From positions 806,001 through 870,000 of the forward strand of contig NZ_CCVW01000001.1 in NCBI RefSeq assembly GCF_000756815.1: a stretch of DNA of 64,000 bases. The letters are read 5' to 3'. The notes beneath the pieces are model-generated. The model made no database searches and had not been told where the DNA came from. It worked only from the letters and a program-made list of their open reading frames with translations. Shown here piece after piece: positions 54,142 through 62,507 of the stretch (position 1 is the first letter of the stretch; every line of letters starts with the position of its first letter). The stretch is from Legionella massiliensis (lineage in GTDB: Bacteria; Pseudomonadota; Gammaproteobacteria; Legionellales; Legionellaceae). The position numbers and the translations under genes are program-made.

Positions 54142-55248
54142 TTAAAGCTTGGGGGCTTCATTATTTGATGCAGGGGCGAGAGGAACATCTGATGTAGGTT
54201 CGGGTTCAACAGGTTGAGAGTGACTAAAAAAACCAGAAGACGCTTTAGCTATAGAAGGCCGAATACTTTCAGGAACTACTGCATCCAAGGGCTCGCTTCC
54301 GAGTATTTCCCCAACGCCAGCTACCGTTGCGAAGATGGCGCCAGTAAGTCCCATTCTTAGGGGTAACTGCTTGACTGCATTTTTGACGAAGGTCTTTCCC
54401 ATTTCTTTAGGATTCTGTACAACTAACTCTCCCACTTCCTTTAACAGGGTAAAGGAGTTTTTAGCCCTTAACTCACCCTGCTCGTTCACTGTGGTCTGTG
54501 TGAGTGTATAGTCTTTGAAGAGTGTAAATGGATAGGAGAAGAAGGCAGCTGTCATACCACTAAGAGCCCCTGCTGTAAAATGCCGGGTGTTTTTCTCATC
54601 AATGGGTAAGTTTTTTGCAATCTTGTCTTCAACCACACATAAGGCGGAAAAATTTACGACCCCAGATAGATAACGTGGCATAAATCCTCCTAGCATTAAT
54701 TGGCGAGAATTGTTTAGAGTCTTCCACTGAAAATCTTTGGGTAGAAAGCCAGGCATTTTTTTATAGTGGGAAAGCGACTCTGGAATTTGGGTAACAATAA
54801 TGTCGCCAAAGGCAGCAGCCATAACATAGCCTGTTTTACTGAACTTAGGGATACCTGTTTTTTCTTGTACCTCAATTGCCTCTTCTATTTCTGGCGTCAA
54901 TTCCATGGGCTTATGTTTTTTGGTGCCTGTAACATAGAGTGTTCTAACTGAAGAGCCAGTTAAGGAGGCTAAGGTTCCAGCATAAACGGCTCGGAAAAGA
55001 CCAAAGGTTCCACCTGAGTAACTCGGTAAAAAGTTCCCGTCTTTGGTTAAATTAACTAAAACGGTTTTTACTGGGCTCTGAATAGCGACGACCGCGCCCG
55101 AGGTAACGGCGGCGACGGTGGTAAAATTAAGACCATTCCATACCAATGAATTTAATTTAAAAGGGTTGGGTGTTGTTTGGCTTTCCGTTGCAGTTGTTGT
55201 AGTTTCCCCAGTACTACTAGAATGATTTTGTTCATTTTTTGATTGCAT
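54142..55248 (-). CDS. Mitochondrial-carrier-like protein, effector candidate
   Basis: 368 residues with AGGAG before the ATG. After a Ser/Thr-rich head, three modules follow the six-helix mitochondrial carrier plan: (1) VVAIQSPVKTVLVN...GLFRAVYAGTLASLTGSSVR; (2) AAFGDIIVTQIPESL...LMLGGFMPRYLSGVVNFSAL; (3) FTAGALSGMTAAFFSYPFTL...NAVKQLPLRMGLTGAIFAT. PxDxxK signatures are degenerate. Bacteria do not normally encode this family; the Legionella effector LncP is the known example, so host origin and delivery to host mitochondria are plausible. Identity to LncP is not tested. Confidence 0.6.
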   Translation of the reverse strand: MQSKNEQNHSSSTGETTTTATESQTTPNPFKLNSLVWNGLNFTTVAAVTSGAVVAIQSPVKTVLVNLTKDGNFLPSYSGGTFGLFRAVYAGTLASLTGSSVRTLYVTGTKKHKPMELTPEIEEAIEVQEKTGIPKFSKTGYVMAAAFGDIIVTQIPESLSHYKKMPGFLPKDFQWKTLNNSRQLMLGGFMPRYLSGVVNFSALCVVEDKIAKNLPIDEKNTRHFTAGALSGMTAAFFSYPFTLFKDYTLTQTTVNEQGELRAKNSFTLLKEVGELVVQNPKEMGKTFVKNAVKQLPLRMGLTGAIFATVAGVGEILGSEPLDAVVPESIRPSIAKASSGFFSHSQPVEPEPTSDVPLAPASNNEAPKL

Positions 55249-55419
55249 TATAGTAACTCCTCGAGTGATTTGGAGCTACTATAAAGTACCTATGTTAAGA
55301 AAATATTAAATGTGACCCTTTTTTGGCTTCTTTGCTTTTTATATACAAAAAATTTACAATTTTAGCTAACTCGGTTAAAATGCGAACATTTCGTAACACT
55401 AAAAAATCAGGGAGATTTT

Positions 55420-55635
55420 ATGTTCCGTGTTTTAAGTTCATCTCTAGGTAGAGCTGCTCGAGAAGTAGCTATAGAAACAACGAGAACCGTTGTAGCTACA
55501 GGAATAGGGATAGCAACCTATCAAGCTGGATCTTCAACATATAATTTTTTTAATAAACTAACAGCAGAAAGTGCTCCTAAAAAAGACACAGCAGCAGCTG
55601 AGCTTTTTCGAGATCGTCTTACTCCATCAATATAA
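55420..55635 (+). CDS. Small hypothetical protein
   Basis: 71 residues with GGGAG six bases upstream. The first 45 residues form an amphipathic or weakly hydrophobic helix (ETTRTVVATGIGIATYQAGS). It starts 172 bases from the divergent carrier-like gene. Unknown. Confidence 0.6.
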   Translation: MFRVLSSSLGRAAREVAIETTRTVVATGIGIATYQAGSSTYNFFNKLTAESAPKKDTAAAELFRDRLTPSI

Positions 55636-55644
55636 GGACAGGCC

Positions 55645-56265
55645 ATGTGCCAATGGTTAATGGCCAGGCTGTATGACAAGATCATGCAAGATGCAGAGGA
55701 AAAAGGCTTAAGAAGCTGGCGTCAGCAATGACTACAAAATTTATCAGGCGATGTACTGGAATTGGGCTGTGGTACTGGCGCTAATCTTGCGTTTTATCCT
55801 AATACCGTCAAGCATATTGTCTTAACTGAACCCAGTATTCACATGCGGAAAATACTGCAGGCGAAATTAGCAGATAACCCCCAAGACAATATTGAACTAT
55901 TCAATGACAAGGCAGAATCCTTATCATTAGCGGATGCTAGCGTTGATGCTGTTGTATGTACCTTAGTGCTCTGCTCCGTTAAGCATTTAGAAAAGACCTT
56001 GTCAGAAATTTATCGCGTACTTCGACCGCAGGGTAAGCTTATTTTTATTGAGCATGTCGCAGCGACAAATAATGTTGAGCGCTATAAGTGGCAATGCCGA
56101 TTAGAATTTTTATGGAAGTGTATCGCGGCAGGTTGTCATGTTACGCGGCGTACAGAAGAGGCTATGACTCAGGCAGGATTTAAAATCGTGGAGATTGAAC
56201 GCCAAAGTATGCGTGGTGTTCCAAAGATTGTTCGTCCTAGTATCCGTGGGATCGCGGTGAAATAA
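55645..56265 (+). pseudogene. METTL7-like methyltransferase with premature TGA
   Basis: The natural frame begins at ATG 55645 (MCQWLMARLYDKIMQDAEEK), but TGA at 55729-55731 interrupts it, after which the same frame goes on without a break: LSGDVLELGCGTGANL, FPNTVKHIVLTEPS-type motif II (here YPNT), then CTLVLCSVKHLEKTL and LRPQGKLIFIEHV. This is a class I SAM methyltransferase. A single base change (for example CGA to TGA) explains the break. A TTG at 55762 could restart but would lose the helix preceding the SAM motif. Confidence 0.7.
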
Positions 56266-56283
56266 TCTTTTTCATTCCGAATC

Positions 56284-56475
56284 CCCGCGGCTTGACCCAT
56301 AGGTATCTACACAAGTGACTGTAATAGACGCACGTCATCCAGAGCGTAGCGAAGGATCTCCGGGATTAGCACGGTGCCACATTCAGGAGATCCTTCGCTA
56401 CGCTTTGGATGAGGTAATGTTGAGACAAGGAGGGACATTTGTGTAGATACCTATGGGCTTGAGCGCGAGAATTCG
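56284..56475. repeat. Nested composite palindrome (C, T and A modules)
   Basis: Outer CCCGCGGCTTGA-type flank, then inverted CCCATAGGTATCTACACAAG (56296) and TTGTGTAGATACCTATGGG (to 56457), enclosing a family A palindrome (56333-56413). Confidence 0.85.
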
Positions 56476-56498
56476 AGTTTTTCTGGGATTACAGAATT

Positions 56499-56930
56499 TT
56501 GTCCCGTACAAAGCCGCCACACCGCTCTTCTTTTACCAATCTCGGCTTAGGTGAGCAGTATATTTTCTTGAAAGTATTTGGCTTAATGCTTTATGACACA
56601 ATTAATTTACGAGCTTTAGTCAATCTTACCTTGAATTTTGGAGGCGTCATAAAAAAGACTAGTAGTAATAGATGCCGTATTGAGATACAAAATATCTATG
56701 CCTTTATCTGTGTTCCTGAAGAAGCATTAGCCAGGGCTTGTAATACAGCAACTGTAGTTATGCATGGAGGTGGGCATCGTAGTACTCGCAGTCAAAATAA
56801 TGACCGGGAAAATGCACCTGACTACCTCATTGAGCAGTTTAAAGATGCGTTTACCCGTGCAGGCTTCACGCAGGTGAATTTGGGGTTGAATGGACCGGCG
56901 ACTCTTAAGCTTGGTAGCCAAATGAGGTGA
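56499..56930 (+). CDS. Hypothetical protein, uncertain
   Basis: 143-codon frame, opening at TTG 56499; ATG 56586 is the first ATG. No ribosome site at either. Its C-terminal half is the better conserved-looking part (AFICVPEEALARACNTATVV, then MHGGGHRST), and the stop overlaps the ribosome site of the next gene. It might be a gene fragment or a toxin-like small protein. I do not recognise it. Confidence 0.4.
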   Translation: MSRTKPPHRSSFTNLGLGEQYIFLKVFGLMLYDTINLRALVNLTLNFGGVIKKTSSNRCRIEIQNIYAFICVPEEALARACNTATVVMHGGGHRSTRSQNNDRENAPDYLIEQFKDAFTRAGFTQVNLGLNGPATLKLGSQMR

Positions 56931-56932
56931 TA

Positions 56933-57889
56933 ATGACAATAGGTCTTAGCCAATGGGCTTGCAGCGTTCTTTCTTCGCGCGGCTTAATACTAAAAAGCAG
57001 GCAGCCGGAGGTGGTGCAAGATACACCTTGGTCTTACGTCCTTCGCTTTGCAACAACTGAGGGCTATGTTTATTTGAAACATACGCCAAAGCTGCTTGCA
57101 TTGGAGGCTGGAATTACCCAGATCTTGCATGATCAATTTCATGCCTCTGTTCCAGAAATTATCGCAGACAATCCTGAGTTAAATTGCTTTTTAATGAAAG
57201 ATGCGGGCAGCCCCTTGCGAGGGCTTCTAAAAAAGCAGTTCGATGCGTCTCTGCTTAGCAAGGCTATTGAGCAATTTAGCGCAATACAATTAGCTGTTGC
57301 AGAACAGGTCGATATTTTTCTTGCTCTTGGTGTGCCCGATTGGCGCTTAGATCTCTTACCTAAATTATTCGAGCTCTTGCTTTCAGAAAAAACGGTTTTA
57401 GAGGCTGATGGCCTAACAGCAATAGAACATAGTCAGTTAGAAGCTCTGCAGCCAATGGTCGCTGATTTATGTAAAAAATTGTCTGCTTATCCTTTTAAGC
57501 AAACCATCGTCCAGTGTGATTTTCATGACAACAACATTCTTATCAACGAAGACTCACAACAACTCACCTTTATTGATCTAGGCGAAATAGTGATTTCTCA
57601 TCCCTTTTTCTCATTGATAGGTTGTCTGCGGCAGGCACAATTCCATCATGTACTGACGGAAGAAAGTGATGCCTATCTGCTGCTAGTGGATGCCTGTGCT
57701 AAACCCTTCCCATCTAAACAACAGTTCAGTGAGGCTTTCGCTATCGCAAAACGTCTGTGGTTTATCTATGAGTCCTTGGCGCAAAATCGCTTAAGGCTTG
57801 CCTGTGATCAACAACGATTTAAGTCCTTTCAAAGGCATGGAAAACTCAGCGGTCAATTGAGAGCATTTATAACGCTTGCATTATCGTAG
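56933..57889 (+). CDS. Aminoglycoside-phosphotransferase/choline-kinase-fold kinase
   Basis: 318 residues from the ATG at 56933, which has GAGGTGATA immediately upstream and only two bases from the preceding stop. The phosphotransfer signature is QTIVQCDFHDNNILI (HDxxxxN), followed by LTFIDLGE for the metal-binding aspartate; the ATP-binding Lys is in GYVYLKHTP. Substrate unknown (antibiotic, choline or sugar); family membership alone does not imply resistance. Confidence 0.8.
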   Translation: MTIGLSQWACSVLSSRGLILKSRQPEVVQDTPWSYVLRFATTEGYVYLKHTPKLLALEAGITQILHDQFHASVPEIIADNPELNCFLMKDAGSPLRGLLKKQFDASLLSKAIEQFSAIQLAVAEQVDIFLALGVPDWRLDLLPKLFELLLSEKTVLEADGLTAIEHSQLEALQPMVADLCKKLSAYPFKQTIVQCDFHDNNILINEDSQQLTFIDLGEIVISHPFFSLIGCLRQAQFHHVLTEESDAYLLLVDACAKPFPSKQQFSEAFAIAKRLWFIYESLAQNRLRLACDQQRFKSFQRHGKLSGQLRAFITLALS

Positions 57890-58115
57890 ACCCCGCGGTC
57901 GACGCCCATAGGTCTCTGCATAAGTGTCTGTAATAGGTCATGTCCCTCCTGGTCTCAACACTACGTCATCCTGAGCGCAGCGAAGGATCTCCTGAATGTG
58001 GCACTGTGCTAATCCCGGAGATCCTTCGCTGCGCTCAGGATGACGTGGCGTTGGAGTGACAGGGCGTTCAATTACAGACACTTGTGTAGAGACCTATGGG
58101 CTTGACCGCGGGATC
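57889..58115. repeat. Second nested composite palindrome
   Basis: Outer ACCCCGCGGTCGA / TTGACCGCGGGATC, then CCCATAGGTCTCTGCATAAG and TTGTGTAGAGACCTATGGG, then TGTAATAGGTCATGTCCCTCC, then the family A core (57964-58045). It has the same order of layers as 56.3 kb. Confidence 0.85.
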
Positions 58116-58144
58116 TATATCTCTATTCCGTTACAAAGATTCGT

Positions 58145-58375
58145 TTAGCTTATAGACAGCGAGTGTGTAGACTCTGTAACTAGATCTTGCTTTGCAGCAT
58201 TTGCTAGGCTTCTGTTGATGTTTTGCAATCGATCTACCGCTGTTATATGCCCGTTTTGTAAGGCATTTAGATATAGGCTAACAGCTGTGTCAAATGCTAC
58301 CGTGCTTATTAGCAATTTCTGTGATGAGGTAGGAGTTCCAACTATTTTTCCTTCTCTGTTCATCTTCGCTTGCAT
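58145..58375 (-). CDS. Small hypothetical protein
   Basis: 76 residues with AAGGAG six bases before the ATG. One helix (VAFDTAVSLYLNALQNG) and a Ser-rich end. Unknown. Confidence 0.6.
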   Translation of the reverse strand: MQAKMNREGKIVGTPTSSQKLLISTVAFDTAVSLYLNALQNGHITAVDRLQNINRSLANAAKQDLVTESTHSLSIS

Positions 58376-58559
58376 ATTTATCTCCTTCGTTTTTAGGTCT
58401 CAACAAAAAGCAAAATTCTACCACAATAGATAAATTTTTTACATCAAAGAGTATTGATTAATCTCGTTTTGTTCTAAAAATAGTTAAAGTGGTTAATGTT
58501 TTGTTAATAAAACTCTGGCTATAATATTTCATACCACAACATTTTTTAAGAGGTGAAGT

Positions 58560-58949
58560 ATGCCAGGCATTAAAATTCATGATGATAACTCTCCTTTGCA
58601 GGGGGCTGTATTGTTTTTAAATGCTACTGTGAAGGCTTATCTTGAGAAGAATGAAAATAGGAATGACGCAAAATTCTTACACCTAAGGCAAATGATGGCG
58701 CAAGACTTGTATTTGACCGATATTAGGCTTCCAACAGAAAAAGAAACATATCATCAAGTTGATTTAGTCGGTTTTAAGAAAAATGGTGATCCGGTTTGTT
58801 TTACCTTTAGAGCAACAGAAAATCTTGCTATTCACCAGTCTAAAGAAACAACACTTGGGCAAATGTCAGAACCCAGTCAGGAAATGGCTAGAGATATTCA
58901 AAAACATCTTGGTTTTGACGTCGGAAATCGCCAAGAAAATACCTTATAA
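58560..58949 (+). CDS. Small hypothetical protein
   Basis: 129 residues with AAGAGGTGA before the ATG. Mixed fold, no signal peptide, no membrane segment. The end overlaps nothing; it converges on the next gene with 12 bases between the stops. Not recognised. Confidence 0.6.
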   Translation: MPGIKIHDDNSPLQGAVLFLNATVKAYLEKNENRNDAKFLHLRQMMAQDLYLTDIRLPTEKETYHQVDLVGFKKNGDPVCFTFRATENLAIHQSKETTLGQMSEPSQEMARDIQKHLGFDVGNRQENTL

Positions 58950-58961
58950 ATTAGCCTTGAG

Positions 58962-61424
58962 CTAATTTTCTGACAATCGCTGGTAATAGGCGTTACGATA
59001 TTGCCAGTAGCATCCTAAGCCGAATAAGTAAGTGATAGCGGCGATTATTATAGTCATATAAAACCCGAAGTTTATTGCAATAATTATCGCTATGACTGAG
59101 GCAAGAACCGATGTGATGCCATTAACTCCCCAAGCCCAGGCAATAAAACTAGGATAATGCTGCTCAATTTCTCTAATTACAGTGGGGAAGGGCATACCAA
59201 GTAGGATACCAAGAGGAATTAATCCAATAAGCGTTATACAACAGCGGGTGACTAAAGAGTAATCCATAGTCAGAGGTTGTACTAGGTTAATGAAGACCAG
59301 CCACAATATGATCGTAAGTGCTATTGCTGGCATGATAAATAAAATCATCCTACGCTGCGGCATTCCTGAAAACTTTGTAGAAATAGCGCTGCCTATACCC
59401 GTAGAAAGTAAAAGGCCAGCTAAGATAAGCGATAAGGAATGCATTGGATCACCAATATAAGCACTTACAACTTGCATCGCCCCGATTTCCAAGGTCATAA
59501 ATCCAAAACCTAAGCAAGAAAAAAACAGAATCAGGGGAATTACACCTGGTGTTTTTAAGCCACGACTTTGGAAAATTGCCAAAGGCAGAAAGATGCTAAT
59601 CGCGCAGATCATGAGGCAGTTAATTAATAAGATATACAAAATAGTGGGGCCACGAACTTTAGTTACTGTGAGATCTTGCATGAAGCTATCTTTGTGGTAT
59701 TCGAAAAAAAACGGACGATTATCGTAAACTGGATCAATACGAAATTGGTAATCGCCAATAAATTGGTTTCGTTCTTCATCTGTAGCATTGATGACCTTGT
59801 TAAAGGCCATACGCGCAAAGTTTAATTGCTTGAATTTAGAACTTAGGTCTTCCTCAATTTTTTCTTGCAAGCCCTTTGGATAAATCTTCGGAAGATAGAT
59901 GATCGCCATCGATGGTTCCTTCGCTACCAAAGAAAGAACTTGATTAACTTCTGCTTGGCTAAAGGCTGTTTTCTTGAAAAATGTTGCTCCCCAAAGAAGC
60001 CAGCCAAGATTGTCTGCAACCACCATAATTGATTGTTCAGGATGGGCAATTCTCAGTTCTTGTGCAGCTTTAACATAGATGGATGCTAAGCGCAAAGTTT
60101 CACGCGGCTCTGGGAACAACCAGCGATATATTCCTACAACGCCATTAGGTTTTATCGCTTTGAGATAATCTTTGATTGCCTCTACGGTATAAAGATAATT
60201 TTCTGATAAGACATAGGCACCTGAATTTAATGCAGAAAAGGTATCAATGCCGGTCATAACAATCGTGTCGAAATAGTTGGATTTTGCATGGATATAGTTT
60301 CGCCCTTCTGCGCGAACTAGTTCAACTCCAGACCAATTTGGCCATTGAACATAATTGCGATAAGGGCCGGTAATTAAGGAAAAAGTGGCGGGATTAATCT
60401 CAACGCCTATCACTTGCTCAGCGCCCATTAGTTTGGCCGTCAGCATGTCTATGCCGCCCCCAACCCCAATAACCAAAGCCTTGTGTGGATTCTTGTTAAG
60501 ATAATAAATCAGTGCGATTGCTCTTAGGAGCTTTCCTTTAGGGATATCTCGGATCAGAGAGTTGACAAAATGAGGGCCAAGTAAGGGAGTTGGTGCCGTA
60601 GCATCCTGAGTTATTACTTTTATGTCAGCTGGTGGAAAGGAAAGAAGATCGCCTGGGTATGACGAAGCAGTCGCCAGATCGATGCGGGTAATGGGCGTCC
60701 AAACTGTTTGCTCAATCTGTACGCCTCCTTTCTTCTCCATATCGCCCAAGGTTTTATAAGCCTCGGGTTTGTTGCTAAGTAGACTGTTATTGACTAATAA
60801 CAGGGCGCCAAGATAGATAAGGCTAATTGACCAAAGCCAGGATTTAGCAAAAAACGTATAGCTGTAGAATATAAAACCGAATAAAACAATAGCGCTACAT
60901 AACCACAAAAACCAATCAGCACCGAGCGGATACAATAGAAAGACGAAGGCAACGACAGCTAGGCTGCTACAAACTAAATCTGTGGCATATAAGCGATTGA
61001 TCGATTTAGCATGGTGCATAAAGATCCATCCAAGAGCAGCACCAAAGAATAAAAAGGGGATCACCAACAAGATATAGGAGCTGAGAAGTTTGCCAATGTT
61101 AAAGTTATAAGATTGAAAATACTCCGGAATGCGGCTAACAAAGAACAGGCAGATGAGAGGGGAAAAGACAGAGCCTAGGGTTAGTAAGGACAGGACCAAC
61201 TGCTTATTTTTAGCTTTATCAGCGAATAAGCTGACTAAAACACCAGAAATACCAAAACCAAGTAAGGCAATGGTAACAGTCAAATAAACGATATTATTAT
61301 AATAAAGAAAAGAAAGTATACGTGTTTGAACTAACTCGATACCCATTGTGGCAGCAGCTAGACAGCCAACCAGAATGTAAACTGGAAGCGAAGTAAAACA
61401 ACTATCAGGATCCTTTGTAAGCAT
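58962..61424 (-). CDS. Membrane protein with a spermidine-synthase-like domain
   Basis: 820 residues: about eight membrane segments, then a Rossmann-fold domain of the spermidine synthase/aminopropyltransferase type (ALVIGVGGGIDMLTAKLMGA, EINPA, VRAEGRNYIHAKSNYFDTIV), then about six more segments at the C-terminus. Such fusions are found in many bacteria, with unproven activity. The region is intact and without a premature stop. Confidence 0.85.
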   Translation of the reverse strand: MLTKDPDSCFTSLPVYILVGCLAAATMGIELVQTRILSFLYYNNIVYLTVTIALLGFGISGVLVSLFADKAKNKQLVLSLLTLGSVFSPLICLFFVSRIPEYFQSYNFNIGKLLSSYILLVIPFLFFGAALGWIFMHHAKSINRLYATDLVCSSLAVVAFVFLLYPLGADWFLWLCSAIVLFGFIFYSYTFFAKSWLWSISLIYLGALLLVNNSLLSNKPEAYKTLGDMEKKGGVQIEQTVWTPITRIDLATASSYPGDLLSFPPADIKVITQDATAPTPLLGPHFVNSLIRDIPKGKLLRAIALIYYLNKNPHKALVIGVGGGIDMLTAKLMGAEQVIGVEINPATFSLITGPYRNYVQWPNWSGVELVRAEGRNYIHAKSNYFDTIVMTGIDTFSALNSGAYVLSENYLYTVEAIKDYLKAIKPNGVVGIYRWLFPEPRETLRLASIYVKAAQELRIAHPEQSIMVVADNLGWLLWGATFFKKTAFSQAEVNQVLSLVAKEPSMAIIYLPKIYPKGLQEKIEEDLSSKFKQLNFARMAFNKVINATDEERNQFIGDYQFRIDPVYDNRPFFFEYHKDSFMQDLTVTKVRGPTILYILLINCLMICAISIFLPLAIFQSRGLKTPGVIPLILFFSCLGFGFMTLEIGAMQVVSAYIGDPMHSLSLILAGLLLSTGIGSAISTKFSGMPQRRMILFIMPAIALTIILWLVFINLVQPLTMDYSLVTRCCITLIGLIPLGILLGMPFPTVIREIEQHYPSFIAWAWGVNGITSVLASVIAIIIAINFGFYMTIIIAAITYLFGLGCYWQYRNAYYQRLSEN

Positions 61425-61530
61425 TTCAAATCAGTCAATTAGCTCGAGATCGCTACTATAGCATCGATAAAAGATACAAGGATATGGAGAAAATCTTTAG
61501 TTTCAGATAATTAAGAAGAATAGGCTATCG

Positions 61531-61624
61531 TCATTACGAGGAACGAAGTGATGAAGCAATCCAGAGTTTGGAGCTCTGAACCTTGGATTGCTTAACTCTG
61601 TTCGCAATGGCGGCAAGAGTTAAG
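61531..61624. repeat. Inverted repeat (GTCATTACGAGGAACGAAGT type)
   Basis: GTCATTACGAGGAACGAAGT...AAGCAATCCA and TGGATTGCTT...TTCGCAATGGCGG form a long inverted pair with an AGAGTTTGG core; related palindromes are widespread in other bacteria. Confidence 0.75.
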
Positions 61625-61686
61625 ACATGACATTAGCTTGTGATTTCTTTATGCTTAGCTCTCACTTAATCCATGGAGAGCTCTAA

Positions 61687-62253
61687 ATGAAAAAAATAAC
61701 GTCTCTGTTGCTCAGCTTCTTTTTAGCTACAGGCTTTATATCAGCACAGGCAGAAACTGCAATTATTAAGACGTCCGAAGGGGATATAACCTGTGAATTA
61801 TTTACTAAGGAAGCCCCCAATACAGTTGGTAATTTTGTGGGATTAGCAACAGGAACTAAAGAGTTTAAAGATCCAAAAACTGGCGAAATGGTTAAGCGTC
61901 CTTTCTACAACGGTCTAACCTTTCATCGAGTGATTCCCGGTTTTATGATTCAAGGTGGCGATCCTCTAGGTAATGGAACTGGTGGACCTGGTTATCAATT
62001 TGATAATGAAAATACCAATGCAAGTTTTGCCAAACCTGGTGTGCTTGCGATGGCTAATGCTGGACCTAACACCAATGGTAGCCAATTCTTTATTACAGTT
62101 GCGCCAACCCCTCACCTGCAAGGTGGTTACAATGTCTTTGGTCAAGTTATTGCGGGGCAGGACGTTGCTGACAAAATCAGCAAGCTAGCAACAGATCCGC
62201 AAGATAAGCCTGTGACGCCGGTTGTTATTGAAAGTATTACAATTCAAAAATAG
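61687..62253 (+). CDS. Periplasmic peptidyl-prolyl cis-trans isomerase (cyclophilin)
   Basis: 188 residues with GGAGAG seven bases before the ATG and a signal peptide (LLLSFFLATGFISAQAE). Core cyclophilin motifs: FHRVIPGFMIQGGDP, ANAGPNTNGSQFFIT, APTPHLQGGYNVFG. A PpiA-type periplasmic foldase. Confidence 0.92.
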   Translation: MKKITSLLLSFFLATGFISAQAETAIIKTSEGDITCELFTKEAPNTVGNFVGLATGTKEFKDPKTGEMVKRPFYNGLTFHRVIPGFMIQGGDPLGNGTGGPGYQFDNENTNASFAKPGVLAMANAGPNTNGSQFFITVAPTPHLQGGYNVFGQVIAGQDVADKISKLATDPQDKPVTPVVIESITIQK

Positions 62254-62302
62254 TTTATGCGGAAAGTAGCTGACATCTGGGGGTTGTGGTCGGAACTCCC
62301 GG

Positions 62303-62506
62303 AGTGAGCTATTACGCCCGTCATCCCGCACATAGTGAGGGATCTCCGGGATTAGCACTGTGCAACACATCAGGAGATGTCTCTCTGCGTTCGACATGAC
62401 GTACGTCTTTGGGAGCATAGCGAAGGATCTCCGAGACTGGCACAATGCCGCATTCAGGAGATCCTTCGCTACGCTCAGGATGACGGAAGGGACGTGACCT
62501 ATTACA
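62303..62506. repeat. Two adjoining family A palindromes with GTGACCTATTAC terminus
   Basis: First copy 62319-62402, with a tail GTACGTCTTTGGGAGCA as at 34587; second copy 62403-62486. Outer GAGCTATTACG and CGTGACCTATTAC form the flanks. They fill the gap between two convergent genes. Confidence 0.85.
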
Positions 62507-62507
62507 G

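Noticed and set aside
55729-55731. TGA as a selenocysteine codon.
   Set aside because: No evidence for selenocysteine in this family position and no hairpin directly downstream that I could identify; a point mutation is simpler.
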